From Dyadobacter alkalitolerans DSM 23607 (GTDB lineage: Bacteria; Bacteroidota; Bacteroidia; Cytophagales; Spirosomataceae): DNA of 64,000 bases. The notes beneath the pieces were generated by a model that had not been told where the DNA came from, made no database searches, and saw nothing but the letters and a program-made list of their open reading frames with translations. A program made the position numbers and the translations under genes. Within the stretch, counting starts at the first letter, position 1. Each line of letters begins with the position of its first letter. Below are positions 33,208 through 41,935 of the stretch, piece after piece. The stretch lies in contig NZ_AUAS01000008.1 of assembly GCF_000428845.1 (NCBI RefSeq), forward strand, positions 62,001 to 126,000, in the 5' to 3' direction.

Positions 33208-35136
33208 ATGCGAACATTATTACTGAATGTATTTTTTGCGTGCTCAATGGCTTTTGCGGCGCAGGCGCAAGACGATTTTGACGTAACCAAAATAAGCCCC
33301 GAGCTGCTCACCGGCGCTAATGCCGTGATACGCGAGGATGATGACCTTTTCGACATTGTGTCCAAAGCAGAAGCCAGGCACAAAAAACGCACAGTGATCA
33401 CAATCCTGAACGAAAAAGGAGAGGAAGAATACGGGCAGCTGATTGTGGGCTACGACAAGTTTACCAAGATCACCGACATCAGCGGAAGCCTTTACGACGC
33501 CACCGGCAAGCTCAAAAAAAAACTTAAAAACGCCGATATCACCGATTATGGTTACGGCGGAGGCGGCGACAACATTACGGACGCAAGGGTGAAGCTGGCG
33601 GATTTTGGCAAGAAAAGTTACACTTACCCTTACACGGTCGAGTTCAGTTATGAGACCAAGGAAAAGAACATGATGTTCTATCCGCGCTGGATGCCGTTAT
33701 CTGATACAAAAACGGCGGTTCAGCATGCGCAGTTCACGATTAAGGCGCCTGCCGGGTTCAAGTTTCGTTACAAAGAATACAATGGGGCGCCTGCTGTCGC
33801 CCGGTCCAAAGCCTCGGACGGAGCAGATGTTTACCAGTGGGCCGTCAAGAACTACGCTGTTCCTAAAACGACCGATTTTTATCCGTTGCCTTTATTGGAA
33901 TACACGCCATTGGTAATGGTGGCGCCTTCGGATTTTGAAGTGCAGGATTATCAGGGAAATTTCAATAGCTGGGATGATTTCGGAAAATTTTATCACACAT
34001 TAAATGCAGGCCGGGACGTGCTGCCGCCTGCAACGGTGGCTGAGATTAAATCCGTGGTGAAGGATGCAAAGTCGGATAAGGAAAAAGTAGCATTGATTTA
34101 CAAATGGATGCAAAAGCGTTCGCGCTATGTGAGCATTCAGCTGGGCATCGGCGGCTGGCAGACCATTGACGCTATGACCGTCGCAAATAAAGGTTACGGC
34201 GATTGCAAAGCACTGAGCAACTTTACCGTTGCTGCATTGCGCCAGGCCGGCATTCCGGCTTATGTGGCGCTGATCAAAGCAGGCGACGAGGCCTTGATGA
34301 AACCTGATTTTCCAAGCAGCCAGTTCAACCACGTGATCGCCTGCGCCGTAGTAGCCAAAGACACCATGTGGCTTGAATGCACGAGCCAGACCACTACACC
34401 CAACTTCATGGGCACATTCACAGGCAGCCGCCATGCATTGCTTATCACGCCCGAAGGCGGAAAACTCGTGCCGACGCCTGTTTACAAATCCCATCAGAAC
34501 ACCAGGAAAAGTCACGCGAATGTAAGTCTGGATGAAGGTGGCAATGGCAAGGTGGAAGTGCATACATTATATGCAGGCTTACAGCAGGAATCGCGCAACA
34601 GCGTTTTTCATAACGGCAATAAAGAAGAGCAGCGCAAATGGCTGATGAACCACATTAACCTGCCCAGCCTGGATTTGCAGCAATTTGAACTCATGGAAAA
34701 CCGCGAAACTGAGCCTACGATCACAGAAAAGCTCTCGCTCAATGTCCGTAATTGCGCTACCAAAACGGGAACACGCCTTTTTATCAAACCCACATTACTA
34801 AGCAGGCCGTTTGACCTGCCCGCAACCACGGAGCGTACAACCGACTTTTATTTGCCCGGCTCGGTTTACAATTTTACCGATTCAGACACGGTCGCTTATG
34901 CCATTCCGGGAAATTATAAGCTAGAAACAACATTGCCTTCATTCCAGATCAACTCGGTTTTTGGAAGCTATGAATCGAAAACGGTTTTGGAGAATAACAA
35001 GCTCGTGTGCGCTCGTAAGGTGGTTATGAACGGCGGACGCTATCCTGCCAAGGATTTTCCGGCCTGGATCGACTTCCTCAAAAAGGTCAGAAAAGCGGAT
35101 CGGGCGCAAGTCGTATTTGTCGAAAACAAACCGTGA
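33208..35136 (+). CDS. DUF3857 transglutaminase-like protein with intact Cys and His
   Basis: A 642-residue exported protein with a signal peptide of about 20 residues ending AAQAQ. A TTG five codons upstream overlaps the previous stop and would be a possible but weaker start; the ATG at 33208 gives a normal signal peptide. An N-terminal DUF3857 domain precedes the transglutaminase core, with the catalytic Cys in GYGDCKAL (Cys333), His in QFNHVIA (His375) and Glu390 in WLECTSQ at the place usually held by Asp. A C-terminal beta-rich domain (DUF3858-like) follows. Transglutaminase-fold proteins can be peptidases or cross-linking enzymes; the actual reaction is unknown. Confidence 0.85.
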   Translation: MRTLLLNVFFACSMAFAAQAQDDFDVTKISPELLTGANAVIREDDDLFDIVSKAEARHKKRTVITILNEKGEEEYGQLIVGYDKFTKITDISGSLYDATGKLKKKLKNADITDYGYGGGGDNITDARVKLADFGKKSYTYPYTVEFSYETKEKNMMFYPRWMPLSDTKTAVQHAQFTIKAPAGFKFRYKEYNGAPAVARSKASDGADVYQWAVKNYAVPKTTDFYPLPLLEYTPLVMVAPSDFEVQDYQGNFNSWDDFGKFYHTLNAGRDVLPPATVAEIKSVVKDAKSDKEKVALIYKWMQKRSRYVSIQLGIGGWQTIDAMTVANKGYGDCKALSNFTVAALRQAGIPAYVALIKAGDEALMKPDFPSSQFNHVIACAVVAKDTMWLECTSQTTTPNFMGTFTGSRHALLITPEGGKLVPTPVYKSHQNTRKSHANVSLDEGGNGKVEVHTLYAGLQQESRNSVFHNGNKEEQRKWLMNHINLPSLDLQQFELMENRETEPTITEKLSLNVRNCATKTGTRLFIKPTLLSRPFDLPATTERTTDFYLPGSVYNFTDSDTVAYAIPGNYKLETTLPSFQINSVFGSYESKTVLENNKLVCARKVVMNGGRYPAKDFPAWIDFLKKVRKADRAQVVFVENKP

Positions 35137-35261
35137 ATGCCGAATTCGGTTTTATGTTAAAATTCGTATATTATTGATTAATACGTGAAACGTTTGTGGG
35201 TTAATCAACAATTAACTTTGACAAAAATTCAGAATTTTCATATCTAATCATAAACCAATAT

Positions 35262-36200
35262 ATGAACAAGGAATCCTGGCAAGGTGTATTTCCGGCGTTG
35301 CTAACGCCTTTCAAATCAGACGACAGCATTGATTTTGATCTTTTCCGTAAAAATCTCGAAGTGCAGATCGAAGCAGGCGTGACCGGCGCGATCGTTTCAG
35401 GCTCACTGGGCGAAGCAAGCACATTGACGAAAGCTGAAAAAGTGGAGCTGGTGAAATTTGCAAAGAGTTTCGTAGCGCAGGATTTTCCGATCGTGGTCTG
35501 CATTGCCGAGCAATCGACTGCCGAAGCGGTAAGCCTTGCCAAAGAAGCCGAAGCCGCTGGTGCCGACGGTCTGATGGTGTTGCCTCCGATGCGTTACAAA
35601 GCAGACGACCACGAAACCGTTGTTTATTTCAAAACCATCGCGCAAAGCACTGCATTGCCATTGATGATATACAACAATCCGGTGGATTACAAGATCGAGG
35701 TGACGCTGGAAATGTTCGAAGAGCTTGCAAAGGTTCCTAATGTGCATGCGATTAAAGAATCGACACGCGACGTAAGCAATGTTACCCGTCTTTACAACCG
35801 TTTCGGCGACCGTTTCAAGGTTTTCTGCGGAGTGGATACATTGATCATGGAAGAAGTAATGCTGGGCTGCGACGGCGTTGTAGGCGGCTTGGTGGATGCA
35901 TTCCCGAAAGAAACCGTTGCCATTTTCAATCTGGTTAAAGCCGGATTATATAAAGAAGCATTGGCCGTTTACCGCTGGTATCTGCCTTTGCTCGAACTGG
36001 ACATTCATCCAAAGTTGGTGCAAAACATCAAGCTTGCAGCCACAAAAGCGGGCATCGGCTCTGAATTTGTTCGTGCGCCAAGACTGGTTCTGGAAGGCGC
36101 AGAGCGCGAAAAAGTGCTTGCAATTATTGATCAAGCCATTGCAACTCAGCCTGCATTGCCCGATTATTTGAATTTGTCTTCGGAAGTTTCTGTTGCATAA
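35262..36200 (+). CDS. DapA-family 1-pyrroline-4-hydroxy-2-carboxylate deaminase (predicted)
   Basis: A 312-residue TIM-barrel protein of the dihydrodipicolinate synthase/N-acetylneuraminate lyase family. The Schiff-base Lys is K165 in HAIKESTRD and the conserved Tyr is Y137 in MIYNNPVDY. The substrate-loop segment is GSLGEASTLT, where true DHDP synthases usually have GTTGE. The neighbours (aldehyde dehydrogenase, proline-racemase-family epimerase, FAD dehydrogenase) match the trans-4-hydroxy-L-proline pathway. In that pathway this family removes water and ammonia from 1-pyrroline-4-hydroxy-2-carboxylate to give 2-oxoglutarate semialdehyde. The role is therefore inferred from context. DapA or another aldolase is possible from the family alone. 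It is the first gene of the cluster. Confidence 0.85.
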   Translation: MNKESWQGVFPALLTPFKSDDSIDFDLFRKNLEVQIEAGVTGAIVSGSLGEASTLTKAEKVELVKFAKSFVAQDFPIVVCIAEQSTAEAVSLAKEAEAAGADGLMVLPPMRYKADDHETVVYFKTIAQSTALPLMIYNNPVDYKIEVTLEMFEELAKVPNVHAIKESTRDVSNVTRLYNRFGDRFKVFCGVDTLIMEEVMLGCDGVVGGLVDAFPKETVAIFNLVKAGLYKEALAVYRWYLPLLELDIHPKLVQNIKLAATKAGIGSEFVRAPRLVLEGAEREKVLAIIDQAIATQPALPDYLNLSSEVSVA

Positions 36201-36216
36201 CATTGTCGCATTGCGC

Positions 36217-36243
36217 AATCCGGCTTTACTTTAAAGCTGGATT
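36217..36243 (+). other. Intra-operon hairpin before the semialdehyde dehydrogenase gene
   Basis: AATCCGGCTTTA and TAAAGCTGGATT form a 12-bp stem with one G-T pair and a 3-nt loop, 17 bp past the deaminase stop. No T tract follows, so it is unlikely to be an efficient terminator. It may be an mRNA processing or stability element. Confidence 0.4.
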
Positions 36244-36291
36244 CGCATTCATTTTGCGACTTTTACAAACAGAAATTATCCTAACCAGCCC

Positions 36292-37767
36292 ATGACAACT
36301 TCAAAAGAACAACTGGAAGCCATTTTGCAAAAGTCTCTCGAGGCTTTTGTGATCATAAAAAAACATTCGATCCAGCAGCGCGTAGCGTTAATGCGTACGA
36401 TTGCAGACGAGATCGAAGCCATTGGCCCTGAACTTATTGCAACAGCAAAAGCAGAATCCAACCTGCCAGAGGCACGCTTGACAGGCGAAAAAGCACGGAC
36501 TATCTTTCAATGGAGAAGTTATGCGGATGCATTAGAAAAAGGCGCTCCGCTCGATGCCAGCATTGACACAGCAAATGCCGAAAGAACGCCTCCTAAGCCT
36601 GATATTCGCAAAACAAGCATTGCATTAGGCCCCGTTGCCGTTTTTGGTGCGAGCAATTTCCCATTTGCATTTTCGACGGCAGGAGGTGACACGGCCAGCG
36701 CCATTGCGGCTGGTTGTCCGGTTGTGGTGAAAGCCCATCCCGGCCATCCTGAAACTTCGTGGATCATGGCCGAGGCCATCGCTAGGGGCGTTAAGAAAAG
36801 CGGTTTCCCCGAAGGCACTTTTTCGCAGGTATATTTCCAAACCAATGAAGAATCGCAGTTTCTGGTAAGCCATCCGATCATTAAGGCGGTCGGATTTACA
36901 GGTTCTTACCGCGCTGGAACTGCATTGGCCGAGATCTCAGCGAAAAGAGCCGATCCGATTCCCGTTTTTGCTGAAATGGGCAGTGTTAATCCAGTGTTTT
37001 TATTGCCAAATAAATTGGAAGTTTCGGCTGCTGATTTGGCAAAACAATATGCTGGCTCATTAACATTGGGTGTAGGTCAGTTCTGCACCAATCCGGGCAT
37101 CGTGATCGCCATTGAAAGTCCTGCATTGGAAACATTTGAAAATGCATTAGAAGAAGAAATTATAAAAATTGCTCCTTCACACATGCTGCATGCAGGCATT
37201 GCAGAAAGTTATGAAAAAGGATGCAAAAAGTTAACGACCCAGCCCGGCGTTGAAATTCTTGCTGTTACAGAAACGGAAGTTTTGGAAGGACAAGGCGGCG
37301 CGACGGTTGCCACGGTGAACGCGCAGACATTCCTGACTAATGATGCATTGCAAGAAGAAGTTTTCGGCCCTTTTGCATTGATTATCAAATGTGAAAGCAT
37401 CGACGAGGTAATCTCCGTTGGCGGAAAACTGCACGGACAGTTAACAGCCACATTGCTGGCCACCAACGAAGATCTGGCAGAAAATGAGGAGCTGATCGGC
37501 TTGGTAACCGACAAATGCGGCCGGATTTTATTCAACAACTTCCCCACGGGCGTTGAAGTTTGCAAATCCATGCACCACGGCGGACCATTCCCGTCGTCGA
37601 GCAACAGCCAGTTCACATCCGTCGGCTCCGACGCCATCAAACGTTTCGTGCGGCCGATGAGCTTCCAGAACTGGCCGGATGAATTTTTACCCGAAGAATT
37701 AAAAAATGCCAACCCGCTCGGAATCTGGCGGACGGTTAATAATGAGCTAACCAAGGATGCTTTGTAA
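36292..37767 (+). CDS. 2-oxoglutarate semialdehyde dehydrogenase (aldehyde dehydrogenase, NADP-type)
   Basis: A 491-residue aldehyde dehydrogenase. The catalytic Cys is C265 in GVGQFCTNPG and the general base Glu is E228 in VFAEMGSVNPVF. The N-terminal motif VFGASNFPFAFSTAGGDTASA is characteristic of the 2-oxoglutarate semialdehyde dehydrogenase subgroup rather than of general ALDHs. In the hydroxyproline pathway it oxidises 2-oxoglutarate semialdehyde to 2-oxoglutarate, which enters the TCA cycle. It is followed by the epimerase gene with a one-base overlap (TAATG at 37765-37769), indicating translational coupling. Confidence 0.9.
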   Translation: MTTSKEQLEAILQKSLEAFVIIKKHSIQQRVALMRTIADEIEAIGPELIATAKAESNLPEARLTGEKARTIFQWRSYADALEKGAPLDASIDTANAERTPPKPDIRKTSIALGPVAVFGASNFPFAFSTAGGDTASAIAAGCPVVVKAHPGHPETSWIMAEAIARGVKKSGFPEGTFSQVYFQTNEESQFLVSHPIIKAVGFTGSYRAGTALAEISAKRADPIPVFAEMGSVNPVFLLPNKLEVSAADLAKQYAGSLTLGVGQFCTNPGIVIAIESPALETFENALEEEIIKIAPSHMLHAGIAESYEKGCKKLTTQPGVEILAVTETEVLEGQGGATVATVNAQTFLTNDALQEEVFGPFALIIKCESIDEVISVGGKLHGQLTATLLATNEDLAENEELIGLVTDKCGRILFNNFPTGVEVCKSMHHGGPFPSSSNSQFTSVGSDAIKRFVRPMSFQNWPDEFLPEELKNANPLGIWRTVNNELTKDAL

Positions 37768-38768
37768 TGAGAAAAACGTTTTTCTGCATCGACGCGCACA
37801 CTTGCGGGAATCCCGTTCGGGTGGTGGCCGGTGGCGGCCCGCTTTTGCAGGGCAATAGCATGATGGAGCGCAGGCTTCACTTTTTGAAAGAATTTGACTG
37901 GATCAGAAAAGGGTTAATGTTCGAGCCACGCGGCCACGACATGATGAGCGGGAGCATTCTATATCCACCCGTCGATCCCGAAAATGACATTGGCGTGCTT
38001 TACATTGAAACCAGCGGCTGCCTTCCGATGTGCGGCCACGGAACCATTGGAACCGTCACCATTGCGATTCAGGAAGGATTGGTAACACCAAAAGTGCCCG
38101 GAAAGCTGCGCCTTGAAACGCCGGCCGGTTTGGTTCTGGTGGAATATGTGCAGGAAGGGAAAAGGGTGAAATCTGTTAAATTGATCAATATCAAATCATT
38201 CTTGGCGGCTGAAAACCTGGAAGTAGAATGTCCTGAACTGGGCACACTAAAAGTGGATGTATCCTACGGCGGCAACTTTTACGCAATCGTTGACCCGCAG
38301 GAGAATTTCAAAGGCATCGAACATTATACAGCCGATCAGCTGATCAGTTGGAGTCGGGTTTGCCGCAAGCGGATGAATGAAAAGTACAAATTTGTCCATC
38401 CCAAAAACGAGCATATCAACGGATTAAGCCATTTTCTATGGGCTGGCGCCGTTCTGGACGAGACTTCCACTGCCCGCAATGCAGTTTTCTACGGCGATAA
38501 AGCCATTGACAGATCACCCTGCGGAACCGGAACTTCGGCCCGTATGGCGCAATGGCATGCCAAAGGAAAGCTTAAAAAAGGTGACAAATTCATTCACGAA
38601 AGCATTATCGGCTCCAAATTCACCGGAACCGTTGAAGACGAAGTGACCATAGGAGACAAGCCCGCAATCATCCCCGGCATTGAAGGCTGGGCGGTTGTGA
38701 CGGGTTACAATACAATCATTATCGACGACGAGGAAGATCCATACGCATTTGGATTCCAGGTTTTGTAA
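37767..38768 (+). CDS. 4-hydroxyproline 2-epimerase (proline racemase family)
   Basis: A 333-residue cofactor-independent epimerase. Both catalytic cysteines are present: C89 in PMCGHGT and C252 in SPCGTGTSA, the two-Cys arrangement of hydroxyproline epimerases and proline racemases (dehydratase relatives have one Cys replaced). CIDAHTCGNPVRVVAGG at the N-terminus and the EPRGHDMMSG segment are typical of 4-hydroxyproline epimerase. It converts trans-4-hydroxy-L-proline to cis-4-hydroxy-D-proline. Its start overlaps the stop of the preceding dehydrogenase, and the FAD dehydrogenase that would use its product starts 7 bp downstream. Confidence 0.92.
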   Translation: MRKTFFCIDAHTCGNPVRVVAGGGPLLQGNSMMERRLHFLKEFDWIRKGLMFEPRGHDMMSGSILYPPVDPENDIGVLYIETSGCLPMCGHGTIGTVTIAIQEGLVTPKVPGKLRLETPAGLVLVEYVQEGKRVKSVKLINIKSFLAAENLEVECPELGTLKVDVSYGGNFYAIVDPQENFKGIEHYTADQLISWSRVCRKRMNEKYKFVHPKNEHINGLSHFLWAGAVLDETSTARNAVFYGDKAIDRSPCGTGTSARMAQWHAKGKLKKGDKFIHESIIGSKFTGTVEDEVTIGDKPAIIPGIEGWAVVTGYNTIIIDDEEDPYAFGFQVL

Positions 38769-38775
38769 TAGCAAT

Positions 38776-40038
38776 ATGAACGTGACGAATAAGGGAAAAG
38801 CCACCATCATTGGTGGCGGGATTATGGGGTTGACTTCGGCTTACTATTTGTTAAAAAGTGGCTGGAATGTGACGTTGATCGATAAGGGCGATCTGGCGGA
38901 TAATTGCTCGCAAGGCAATGCTGGAATGATCGTTCCAAGTCATTTTATTCCGCTCGCCGCACCCGGCATGATTTCCAAAGGCATCAAATGGATGTTCGAC
39001 AGCAGAAGTCCGTTTTATGTAAAACCTTCGCTGGACTGGTCGCTGATCTCCTGGGGTTTGAAATTCATGAAAAGCGCCACGCCCGCTAATGTGGAACGCG
39101 CCGCGCCTTACTTGCGCGATTACCATTTGCTGAGTAAGCAGCTTTACGAAGATCTGGCCAAAGAAGACGGTTTTAATTTTGGTCTGGAAGAAAAGGGCAT
39201 TCTCATGCTTTACAAAACAGAGAAAGCCGGAGAAGAAGAAATCCACGTTGCCAAAGACGGCCAAAAACTAGGTTTGGACATTGAAATGCTTACTAAGGAG
39301 CAAGTCCAGGCCATTGAACCGAACATTAAGCTGGACGTTATAGGCGCAGTGCATTATCATTGCGACGCACATTTATATCCAACCGCATTGTTCTCGCAGC
39401 TCTTGAAATACATCAAAGCACAAGGCGCGGAAGTAATTTTAAATGCGGAGGTTAGGGGTTTTGATATTAAAAACGGAGAAATAAAAGGCGTTCAAACCGA
39501 AAGCAAAACGGTAGAAGGCGACTTGGTTATTATGACTGGCGGGACCTGGCTTCCCGAGCTTTCGAAATTGGCAGGTTTGTCAATTCCTGTAATGCCTGGA
39601 AAGGGTTATTCCTTTATGGAGCCTAATTCGGAACATAAAATCGAACATCCAGCATTGCTGATCGAAGCCCGCGTGGCGGTGACGCCTATGAATGGGCAAG
39701 TTCGATTCGGTGGCACGATGGAGCTTGCGGCGGTGAACGACAATATTAATATGAACCGCGTGGAAGGCATTGTGAACTCTATTCCGAATTATTATCCCGA
39801 GCTGAGTGTGAGCGTTCCGGCCAAAGAGCGGATCTGGTATGGATTCCGGCCGTGTTCTCCGGATGGTTTGCCTTACCTGGGTTACAGCAAAAAATTGAAA
39901 AACCTGATCGTCGCCGGGGGCCACGGCATGATGGGCATCAGCCTCGGACCTGCCACGGGTAAAATGGTGGCCGAGCTGGCCAACGAGTCTGCATTGTCGG
40001 CAGACATCAAACTTTACAATCCTGAACGATATAATTAA
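38776..40038 (+). CDS. FAD-dependent D-amino-acid (D-hydroxyproline) dehydrogenase, DadA-like
   Basis: A 420-residue flavoprotein of the DadA/glycine-oxidase (DAO) family. The N-terminal FAD-binding Rossmann motif is ATIIGGGIMGLTSAYYL, followed by VTLIDKGDLADNCSQGNAGM. The C-terminal motif GGHGMMGISLGPATGKMVAEL binds the FAD end. In this operon it should oxidise cis-4-hydroxy-D-proline to 1-pyrroline-4-hydroxy-2-carboxylate, the substrate of the DapA-family enzyme. The ATG at 38776 is preferred over 38749 because the longer frame overlaps the epimerase stop and adds no family residues. The substrate is inferred from operon context. The gene ends in a strong terminator. Confidence 0.9.
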   Translation: MNVTNKGKATIIGGGIMGLTSAYYLLKSGWNVTLIDKGDLADNCSQGNAGMIVPSHFIPLAAPGMISKGIKWMFDSRSPFYVKPSLDWSLISWGLKFMKSATPANVERAAPYLRDYHLLSKQLYEDLAKEDGFNFGLEEKGILMLYKTEKAGEEEIHVAKDGQKLGLDIEMLTKEQVQAIEPNIKLDVIGAVHYHCDAHLYPTALFSQLLKYIKAQGAEVILNAEVRGFDIKNGEIKGVQTESKTVEGDLVIMTGGTWLPELSKLAGLSIPVMPGKGYSFMEPNSEHKIEHPALLIEARVAVTPMNGQVRFGGTMELAAVNDNINMNRVEGIVNSIPNYYPELSVSVPAKERIWYGFRPCSPDGLPYLGYSKKLKNLIVAGGHGMMGISLGPATGKMVAELANESALSADIKLYNPERYN

Positions 40039-40063
40039 CCCGGAAACTTTCCGGGTTTTTTGT
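40037..40063 (+). terminator. Rho-independent terminator of the hydroxyproline catabolic genes
   Basis: AACCCGGAA and TTCCGGGTT form a 9-bp perfect stem with a 3-nt loop, followed by TTTTTG. The left arm overlaps the TAA stop codon of the FAD dehydrogenase gene. Confidence 0.87.
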
Positions 40064-40100
40064 TTCAAAATAGTTTTTTCTAAACCTTAATCAGACCTGG

Positions 40101-41885
40101 ATGAAACTTTTCAACCACAGAACTTTCTTGTGCCTTATTTTCCTGATAAGTGCCACATTTCTCCCAAAAACTTTTGCCCAAAGCAAATTCAACCTCTACG
40201 AACAAACCAGCGAAACAGCCGGGCTCATCATCCAATATGGCCAGGACACACGTGCCATCCGTTCTTTCTACTCGCCGATGGAACGTGGAAGAGGCGGTTT
40301 TGGAGCGCCTAGCAGTGTTTTGAATGCACCCGAGCAACGAAAGCGGCTGCGTGAAGTGGATCAAAGTTACCTGGATAAACTCGCCAAGCTAGATTTCAAT
40401 GCCATGAGCATTTATGGGAAAGTGGATTATATTTTGCTCAAAAGAAGCATTGAGGGCGATTTATTGACATTAAGCAAAGAGGAAAAAGAATACAATGCGG
40501 TAAAAGCCTATTTCCCTTTTGCTGACAAAATATATGCATTGGAAAAAGGCCGGAGACGCGGCGCGACCGTTGACGGACAAGCAGTTGCGGGTCAATTGAA
40601 TGATATTCTCAAAGAAGTAAAAACAGCTTCCGACGCATTCAAAAAAACAGAAAGTGTCGAAATGCCACTAGCAGAACGTGGCGAAGACGCAGTAAGCGGA
40701 TTAAAGTCCAGATTAAAAAGCACCTATGATTTTTACAAAGGTTATGACCCCATGTTTACTTGGTGGGTTCCCGAACCATACGAAGCATTGGACAGCGCCT
40801 TAACCGCTTATGCCAAAACCATCAAAAGCAAAGGCAAACTAACCACAACTCAAAAAGACGACAACAGCGGCATTAAGGGCGTTCCCATCGGCCGCGATGA
40901 GCTAATCCGCCAGCTGGACGCGGAAATGATCAGTTACACGCCGGACGAATTGATCGAGCTGGCCAACAAAGAATTTGCCTGGTGTGACAAGGAATTGCTG
41001 AAAGCCTCACAAGAAATGGGTTTCGGAAATGATTGGAAAAAGGCGCAGGAAAAGGTTAAAAACAGCTACGTAAAAGCAGGAACCCAGCCCGAATTAATCC
41101 TGAAACTCTACGACGACGCCAAAACTTTCATCACCGCCAACAACCTGATGGATTATCCCGAAATCGCGGATGAAACCTGGGGAATGCAAATGATGACGCC
41201 TGAAAGACAGCTCATTAACCCGTTTTTCCTGGGTGGCCGGGACATTATCATTTCCTACCCAACCAACACCATGCAGCACGAGGACAAGCTCATGAGCATG
41301 CGCGGCAACAATCCTTATTTTTCAAGAGCAACCGTGCATCACGAGCTCGTGCCGGGGCATCATTTGCAATATTATATGAACAGTCGCTACAAAGCTTACC
41401 GCAGCGAATTCAGGACGCCGTTCTGGACGGAAGGCTGGTCGCTTTATTGGGAATTGCTGCTGTATGACAAGGGTTTTGCGAAAACGCCCGAGGAGAGGAT
41501 TGGCATGTTGTTCTGGCGCATGCACCGTTGCGCGCGGATTATTTTCTCGCTGAATTATCACTTAGGCAAATGGGGCCCGCATCAATGCATTGATTTTCTG
41601 GTGGATAGGGTCGGGCACGAACGTGCTAATGCGGAAGGCGAAGTGCGCCGATCGTTCGAAGGCAGTTACAGTCCACTTTACCAGGTGGCTTACCTCATCG
41701 GCGGCTTGCAGATCCTGAGCCTGAAAAATGAATTGGTCGACAGCGGAAAAATGACATACAAGCAATTTCATGACGCCATCATGAAGGAAAATAACATGCC
41801 CATTGAGATGGTCAGGGCCACATTGACCAACCAGCCGGTGACGCGCGATTTTAAAACAAAGTGGAAATTTTATAGTTTCAAATAA
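40101..41885 (+). CDS. DUF885 family secreted zincin-like protein
   Basis: A 594-residue exported protein with a signal peptide of about 26 residues ending TFAQ. It is a large helical DUF885 protein with the motif HHELVPGHHLQ (H414, E415, H420), followed by TEGWSLYWE, whose Glu may complete the metal site. This HExxPGH pattern occurs in DUF885 proteins and resembles metallocarboxypeptidases; peptidase activity is a reasonable inference but not shown here. It starts 62 bp after the hydroxyproline-gene terminator and is followed 50 bp later by an amino-acid permease. It may release or process the peptides whose amino acids the permease imports. Confidence 0.85.
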   Translation: MKLFNHRTFLCLIFLISATFLPKTFAQSKFNLYEQTSETAGLIIQYGQDTRAIRSFYSPMERGRGGFGAPSSVLNAPEQRKRLREVDQSYLDKLAKLDFNAMSIYGKVDYILLKRSIEGDLLTLSKEEKEYNAVKAYFPFADKIYALEKGRRRGATVDGQAVAGQLNDILKEVKTASDAFKKTESVEMPLAERGEDAVSGLKSRLKSTYDFYKGYDPMFTWWVPEPYEALDSALTAYAKTIKSKGKLTTTQKDDNSGIKGVPIGRDELIRQLDAEMISYTPDELIELANKEFAWCDKELLKASQEMGFGNDWKKAQEKVKNSYVKAGTQPELILKLYDDAKTFITANNLMDYPEIADETWGMQMMTPERQLINPFFLGGRDIIISYPTNTMQHEDKLMSMRGNNPYFSRATVHHELVPGHHLQYYMNSRYKAYRSEFRTPFWTEGWSLYWELLLYDKGFAKTPEERIGMLFWRMHRCARIIFSLNYHLGKWGPHQCIDFLVDRVGHERANAEGEVRRSFEGSYSPLYQVAYLIGGLQILSLKNELVDSGKMTYKQFHDAIMKENNMPIEMVRATLTNQPVTRDFKTKWKFYSFK

Positions 41886-41935
41886 AAGCGTACTTTAAGA
41901 CTTGAAACCTGCCTTTTCTAACCCAAAAAACTTTT

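Noticed and set aside
35188-35195. AAACGTTT before the hydroxyproline genes as a LacI-type operator
   Set aside because: Only the 8-bp core is palindromic and the flanks do not match, unlike the perfect 14-bp site at 29704-29717.
37209-37880. 223-residue minus-strand frame across the aldehyde dehydrogenase and epimerase genes
   Set aside because: It overlaps two genes with clear catalytic motifs and has no protein-family resemblance.
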